A stretch of 9,059 bases of DNA. Origin: Hadarchaeum sp964343275 (GTDB taxonomy: Archaea; Hadarchaeota; Hadarchaeia; Hadarchaeales; Hadarchaeaceae). Positions 6,669 through 9,059 of the stretch are shown here, one piece after another. A model generated the notes under the pieces. The model was not told where the DNA came from, did no database searches, and worked only from the letters and a program-made list of their open reading frames with translations. The stretch lies in contig CAYFIY010000040.1 of NCBI GenBank assembly GCA_964343275.1, forward strand, positions 1 through 9,059. Reading direction: 5' to 3'. Every line of letters begins with the position of its first letter. Position 1 is the first letter of the stretch. The translations under genes and the position numbers were made by a program.

Positions 6669-7772
6669 CTACAGTCCCCAATACTCATCTGGGGCTGCGA
6701 TGACAGGTGTAATTACCAACTCTCCGTTAATGATTCTCTTTTCGAGAACGTTAAGCTCACTCAGAACATCTGATGGTACTTTGTCGGGAAGATGTAGTTT
6801 AAATGTCACTCCGCCATCAGCCAAACCGTACATATACTCTCTAGCCTCAAACTTGCCTTCTTGAACGCCAGTGATTACATCATCAAGAGCTGGATCAAGG
6901 TTCCAATTGCTACTTGCTATAACTACATCTGGGGCGAACTCTATAGCTGGCCTATCTTGTTGTGCTGGAACATAATACACGCCTTGTTCGTTGGCTCCTT
7001 CCCAAGCTCCTGTTGCATCGGAAAAGATAAAATCAGCTCCTCCTTCAACGAGTGCTATTGCTGCCTCCTTAGTCTTAGGCGGATCAAACCAAGTAAAAAC
7101 CCAAGTGAGTTTAATCTCCACATCTGGATTGGCATCCTTCGCTCCTTGTATAAAACCGTTGTAGTACCTGTTAGCATTTATTACGGGGTATTGTCCCACT
7201 ATCCCAAGGATATTCGTTTCCGTCACGTTTGCAGCAAGGTATCCAGCCAAATATGCGGATTCATGCATGAAACTATCATAGTGCCCCACATTTGGTGGAA
7301 TATCTTCCGGAGGCGGGTAAAGTACATGGAGTTCGGTTCCTCCGCCAGCGCCAAGAACCACGACATCTGGGAAATCATCGGCTATCGCTTTGATAGCATC
7401 GGGGTACCAATTTGTAAGGAAGATGATGTCATAATCTTTGTCAGCATAAGAGCGTCCCACACGTTCGCCATCAGTTACACCAACTCCTTCCGTAAAATCA
7501 AATGTAAAGTTATACTTATCTTTCATTCTCAACATGCTTAGATTCTGAGATATGTCCCACTCGGTAGCTACGATAGTCGGGTGAAGATGTATTGCAGCCA
7601 CCTTCAGTGGCTCTTCTGCCGTAGTAGTTGTAGTGGTTGTGGTTGTCTTTGGTGTGGTTGTTGTAGGCGCTGTTGTGGTAGATGGTGCTGCAGGTTGGGT
7701 TCCTATGTAAGCAGCCGCGGCGACTATAATTACTATAACTACTATGATCCCAGCTAAGGCGCTTGATTTCAT
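6669..7772 (-). CDS. BMP/PnrA-family ABC transporter solute-binding protein, membrane-anchored
   Basis: This 367-residue protein starts with a short charged end and a hydrophobic segment (about 6-23), then a Thr/Pro-rich linker (about 25-52) and a periplasmic-binding-protein domain of the basic membrane protein family (about 55-367). Family signatures include ESAYLAGYLAAN (171-182), YNGFIQGAKDANPDVEI (204-220) and the WFDPPKTKEAA segment (228-238). The protein has no cysteine, so it is held by the N-terminal segment and not by a lipid; the linker may be O-glycosylated. Relatives bind nucleosides or similar small molecules outside the cell. The ATPase and two permeases usually encoded beside it are absent here, so it is an orphan in this window. 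Its stop is TAG with no nearby back-up: read-through would add TAG plus 16 codons before TAA 6618-6620. Confidence 0.93.
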   Translation of the reverse strand: MKSSALAGIIVVIVIIVAAAAYIGTQPAAPSTTTAPTTTTPKTTTTTTTTTAEEPLKVAAIHLHPTIVATEWDISQNLSMLRMKDKYNFTFDFTEGVGVTDGERVGRSYADKDYDIIFLTNWYPDAIKAIADDFPDVVVLGAGGGTELHVLYPPPEDIPPNVGHYDSFMHESAYLAGYLAANVTETNILGIVGQYPVINANRYYNGFIQGAKDANPDVEIKLTWVFTWFDPPKTKEAAIALVEGGADFIFSDATGAWEGANEQGVYYVPAQQDRPAIEFAPDVVIASSNWNLDPALDDVITGVQEGKFEAREYMYGLADGGVTFKLHLPDKVPSDVLSELNVLEKRIINGELVITPVIAAPDEYWGL

Positions 7773-7800
7773 ATGACCAATTTACACTTACTCTATTAGA

Positions 7801-7812
7801 GCTATTTAAATC
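7801..7812 (-). promoter_or_regulatory. TATA-like box of the BMP-family binding protein gene
   Basis: The minus strand reads GATTTAAATAGC preceded by AAA, centred about 35 nt before the ATG at 7772. This is a good archaeal TATA box with a purine-rich upstream flank. It lies just beyond, and perhaps inside, the decayed mtmB fragment. Confidence 0.5.
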
Positions 7813-7837
7813 TTTCTTGATGGATTGACTACCATCT

Positions 7838-7963
7838 CTATATATCACTGCAGAGCATGCCAACGTTGACAGCGAGGTCCGCCCCAGTAGCCCAGAAACC
7901 ATATGCAAGGCCATCGTCGGCAGAGATTGGGGTCTCAGGGATGCAGACTCCCTTTAAACTATA
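7838..7963 (-). pseudogene. mtmB: Decayed internal fragment of mtmB (copy B)
   Basis: Read on the minus strand from 7963, the sequence encodes YSLKGVCIPETPISADDGLA followed by YGFWATGADLAVNVGMLCSD and Ile, then TAG at 7838-7840. It aligns without gaps to residues 40-80 of copy C (YGLKGVCDPENPIPTDDGLA, then DKFWAAGVDLAVDVGIQCVD), with 27 of 41 residues identical by eye. The base sequence is similar over the same span and is more GC-rich than its surroundings. The start of the gene is missing or unrecognisable, and after the TAG (where copy C has Gly81) similarity fades with at least one frameshift and another TAG. The fragment lies on the same strand as the binding-protein gene and immediately upstream of it, and antisense to the long upstream extension of the MoaD-like open frame. 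Confidence 0.8.
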
Positions 7964-7984
7964 TCGGCCATAGAGTTAATGGAT

Positions 7985-7994
7985 CTATAAAATG
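7985..7994 (+). promoter_or_regulatory. TATA-like box for the MoaD-like gene
   Basis: CTATAAAATG is a strong match to an archaeal TATA box. Transcription would start near 8014, which is downstream of the in-frame TTG codons at 7999 and 8008 and just before an out-of-frame ATG at 8022, so the box and the reading frame do not agree simply. Confidence 0.35.
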
Positions 7995-8007
7995 GGATTT
8001 GATTAAA

Positions 8008-8364
8008 TTGCCGGGAAAAGAATGTTTAGACGGCGCTGATCCAAAAATTAAGATTAAATTATACGGTCCATTAAGAAGTCAAACTGGAAAAAGTTATATT
8101 GAAGTCGAAGCTCAGAATGTTTTAGATATTTTTGTTTTCATCGACAGGAATTATGGAACTAATATAAGCCAGAGGCTAGCGTCATGGGGGACAAATATCG
8201 ATGCCAGCATGCAAATTGTTATCAATGGTGAAATAGTAAGAGAATTAGATGCAAAAATACAACCAGATGACGATATTAAAATAATCCCAATGATAGGTGG
8301 TGGTAAGTATGCCATGGTCGAGAAAAGTGATTTACTTAAATTTTGGCACGACTATTCTAAATGA
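8008..8364 (+). CDS. MoaD/ThiS-type beta-grasp protein with a C-terminal tail after Gly-Gly-Gly
   Basis: The core reads IKIKLYGPLRSQTGKSYIEVEAQ at the N-terminal side and QIVINGEIVRELDAKIQPDDDIKIIPMIGGG at the C-terminal side, the ubiquitin-like beta-grasp pattern of sulfur carriers MoaD and ThiS and of archaeal SAMP modifiers. In those proteins the terminal Gly-Gly is adenylated and thiolated or conjugated. Here GGG (8296-8304) is followed by 19 more residues (KYAMVEKSDLLKFWHDYSK), so the glycine is not exposed without processing. The open frame reaches back to ATG 7903, but that part overlaps the antisense mtmB fragment and does not fit the family, so I chose TTG 8008; TTG 7999 is equally possible and no clear ribosome site helps. 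Molybdopterin supply to the nearby molybdenum hydroxylase is one possible role; protein modification is another. Confidence 0.72.
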   Translation: MPGKECLDGADPKIKIKLYGPLRSQTGKSYIEVEAQNVLDIFVFIDRNYGTNISQRLASWGTNIDASMQIVINGEIVRELDAKIQPDDDIKIIPMIGGGKYAMVEKSDLLKFWHDYSK

Positions 8365-8421
8365 AGTTAATATATTTTTAAAGATAACTATCAAGTAGAG
8401 CTAATCCTCTAACTTGCGTTT

Positions 8422-8565
8422 GTGAAAACAACTATTAAATTTGACGTACTAGGATATAGAAAATATCAGGCATACGGAAAGTTAGAAATTTCGGTAAATG
8501 AGACTCATACAAATCTTTTTTATGGGAAAATTTATAACCAAAGATATGAACCTCAAAATGGATAG
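8422..8565 (+). CDS. Possible 47-residue protein ending in TAG, unrecognised
   Basis: This GTG-started frame is the only coding-like stretch in the 327-nt spacer between the MoaD-like gene and mtmB. It reads MKTTIKFDVLGYRKYQAYGK, then a Leu/Ile/Val-containing segment and YNQRYEPQNG, and ends at TAG. The N-terminal part recalls the first two strands of a MoaD-type protein (IKxxxxGxxR...GKxEIxV), so it may be a broken duplicate of the preceding gene, but this is weak. If TAG were decoded as pyrrolysine, three more codons follow before TGA 8575-8577. A small TAGAG/CTCTA hairpin (8396-8411) lies upstream. No Shine-Dalgarno sequence is visible. Confidence 0.22.
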   Translation: MKTTIKFDVLGYRKYQAYGKLEISVNETHTNLFYGKIYNQRYEPQNG

Positions 8566-8675
8566 AATGGTAGGTGAATATTTTTTTCAAAAATCAAATG
8601 AAAGTTATATTGCCAATAATTTTACCGACTCGTCACGTTCCTAAGAGGTTAGTTTTAACTCTACTGATAATAAAT

Positions 8676-8683
8676 GAGGAGGT
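8676..8683 (+). promoter_or_regulatory. Strong Shine-Dalgarno sequence of mtmB copy C
   Basis: GAGGAGGT ends 8 nt before the ATG at 8692 and fixes this start. The leader (TAATAA...GGAGGT...CTT.GGTAATG) resembles that of copy A, so the duplicated unit extends at least about 25 nt upstream of the coding region. A TTATATT at about 8605-8611 could be the TATA box. Confidence 0.65.
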
Positions 8684-8691
8684 CTTCGGTA

Positions 8692-9059
8692 ATGTCTGAT
8701 CCCACAATGGAGGAGATTTTGAGGAGGTCGATGGAGGGGCCAATATTCCCCAAGGATGATTGGAATAAGAAGCTCATCCCCAAGAAGGTCAACGAGAAGT
8801 TGGAAGAGTATGGTTTGAAGGGTGTTTGCGATCCCGAGAATCCAATTCCCACAGATGATGGTCTTGCGGATAAGTTCTGGGCTGCGGGTGTGGACCTCGC
8901 CGTAGATGTTGGTATACAATGTGTCGATACGGGGAGGGTGATCAATTTGTCCCGCGAGGAGATTTTTTCCCGCCTTCAGGGCCTTCCGAGGGAGATTCAT
9001 ATGGGATCCGGTTTCGATAGGTTTGTGATGAGGAAGAGGGATGTCGAGGACGATGCTCC
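8692..9059 (+). CDS. mtmB: Monomethylamine methyltransferase MtmB, copy C (N-terminal 122 residues)
   Basis: The gene runs off the right edge. The visible residues follow Methanosarcina MtmB as I recall it: DDWNKKLIPKKVNEKLEEYGLKG (22-44), IPTDDGLADKFWAAGVDLAVDVGIQCVDTGRV (52-83), SREEIFSRLQGLPREIHMGSG (87-107) and VMRKRDVEDDA (112-122). These correspond to MtmB segments such as DDWDLMKIP, IPTDKDMMEKLFKAGFEMLLECGIYCTDTHRI and FVLGTGRDAVNVRKR. MtmB is about 460 residues long and has pyrrolysine near residue 200, so the diagnostic TAG should lie roughly 240 nt beyond the window. The enzyme methylates the corrinoid protein from monomethylamine. Unlike copy A it has no corrinoid gene upstream; the preceding gene is the MoaD-like one, 327 nt away. 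The start is set by a strong Shine-Dalgarno sequence. Confidence 0.85.
   Translation, partial: MSDPTMEEILRRSMEGPIFPKDDWNKKLIPKKVNEKLEEYGLKGVCDPENPIPTDDGLADKFWAAGVDLAVDVGIQCVDTGRVINLSREEIFSRLQGLPREIHMGSGFDRFVMRKRDVEDDA

Noticed and set aside
6861..7541. Plus-strand open frame of 226 codons opposite the binding-protein gene
   Set aside because: The minus-strand BMP-family protein has full family signatures; the plus-strand product is rich in Cys, Trp and Ile with no domain pattern and no ribosome site.
7590..7690. Short repeats in the DNA that might suggest a CRISPR or satellite array
   Set aside because: They are runs of Thr codons in the linker of the binding protein; there is no regular repeat-spacer structure. 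No CRISPR array was seen anywhere in the window.
7516..7914. Minus-strand open frame of 132 codons across the BMP gene start
   Set aside because: It is in a different frame from both the binding protein and the mtmB fragment; its Thr-linker region translates to Asn/His/Tyr-rich low complexity, a shadow of the repeated Thr codons.
7903..8007. N-terminal 35 residues of the long form of the MoaD-like open frame
   Set aside because: This part overlaps the antisense mtmB fragment, does not resemble MoaD/ThiS proteins, and its ATG has no ribosome site, so the start was moved to TTG 8008.
8641..9000. Minus-strand open frames opposite mtmB copy C
   Set aside because: They are shadows of the plus-strand mtmB start, which has a strong Shine-Dalgarno sequence and clear family similarity.

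Overview
The window looks like a piece of an uncultivated archaeal genome. The evidence is TATA-like boxes placed about 30 nt in front of start codons (short-leader or leaderless genes), a membrane-anchored solute-binding protein with a Thr-rich linker and no lipobox cysteine, and two copies of the start of a monomethylamine methyltransferase gene of the MtmB type, a family that normally contains pyrrolysine. The lineage cannot be fixed from this sequence. A methylamine-using archaeon outside the classical Methanosarcina, for example a Bathyarchaeia-type organism, would fit, but that is a guess.

Layout. (1) 1-757, minus strand: a corrinoid protein gene (mtmC-like) followed 22 nt later by mtmB copy A, of which only the first 16 codons are inside the window. 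(2) 758-1434: no intact gene, but a decayed plus-strand remnant of a LivH-type ABC permease at 1092-1403. (3) 1435-5125, minus strand: a complete three-subunit molybdenum hydroxylase operon (2Fe-2S, molybdopterin, FAD subunits) with ATGA overlaps at both junctions. (4) 5367-6362, plus strand and divergent from the operon: an amidohydrolase-2 family TIM-barrel protein. (5) 6363-6668: convergent gap with one unrecognised 57-codon open frame. (6) 6669-7772, minus strand: a solitary BMP/PnrA-type solute-binding protein ending in TAG, with its promoter lying against or inside a decayed mtmB fragment (7838-7963). (7) 8008-8364, plus strand: a MoaD/ThiS-type beta-grasp protein with a tail after its Gly-Gly-Gly. 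(8) 8365-8691: spacer with a 47-codon open frame ending in TAG. (9) 8692 to the window end, plus strand: mtmB copy C, 122 codons visible.

How it fits together. The edges carry methylamine methyltransfer: MtmB would move a methyl group from monomethylamine to the cobalt of the corrinoid protein. The middle looks like a catabolic module for an organic, perhaps N-heterocyclic, substrate: a binding protein of a family that often binds nucleosides, a molybdenum hydroxylase and an amidohydrolase. The MoaD-like protein could serve molybdopterin synthesis, but its tail suggests a processed ubiquitin-like modifier is also possible. The region is scarred: three mtmB 5' segments in 9 kb (two intact, inverted; one decayed), a broken permease and several orphan open frames point to repeated duplication, inversion and loss. 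If the genome decodes TAG as pyrrolysine, the two definite genes ending in TAG are of special interest: one is backed by two ochre stops, the other is not.
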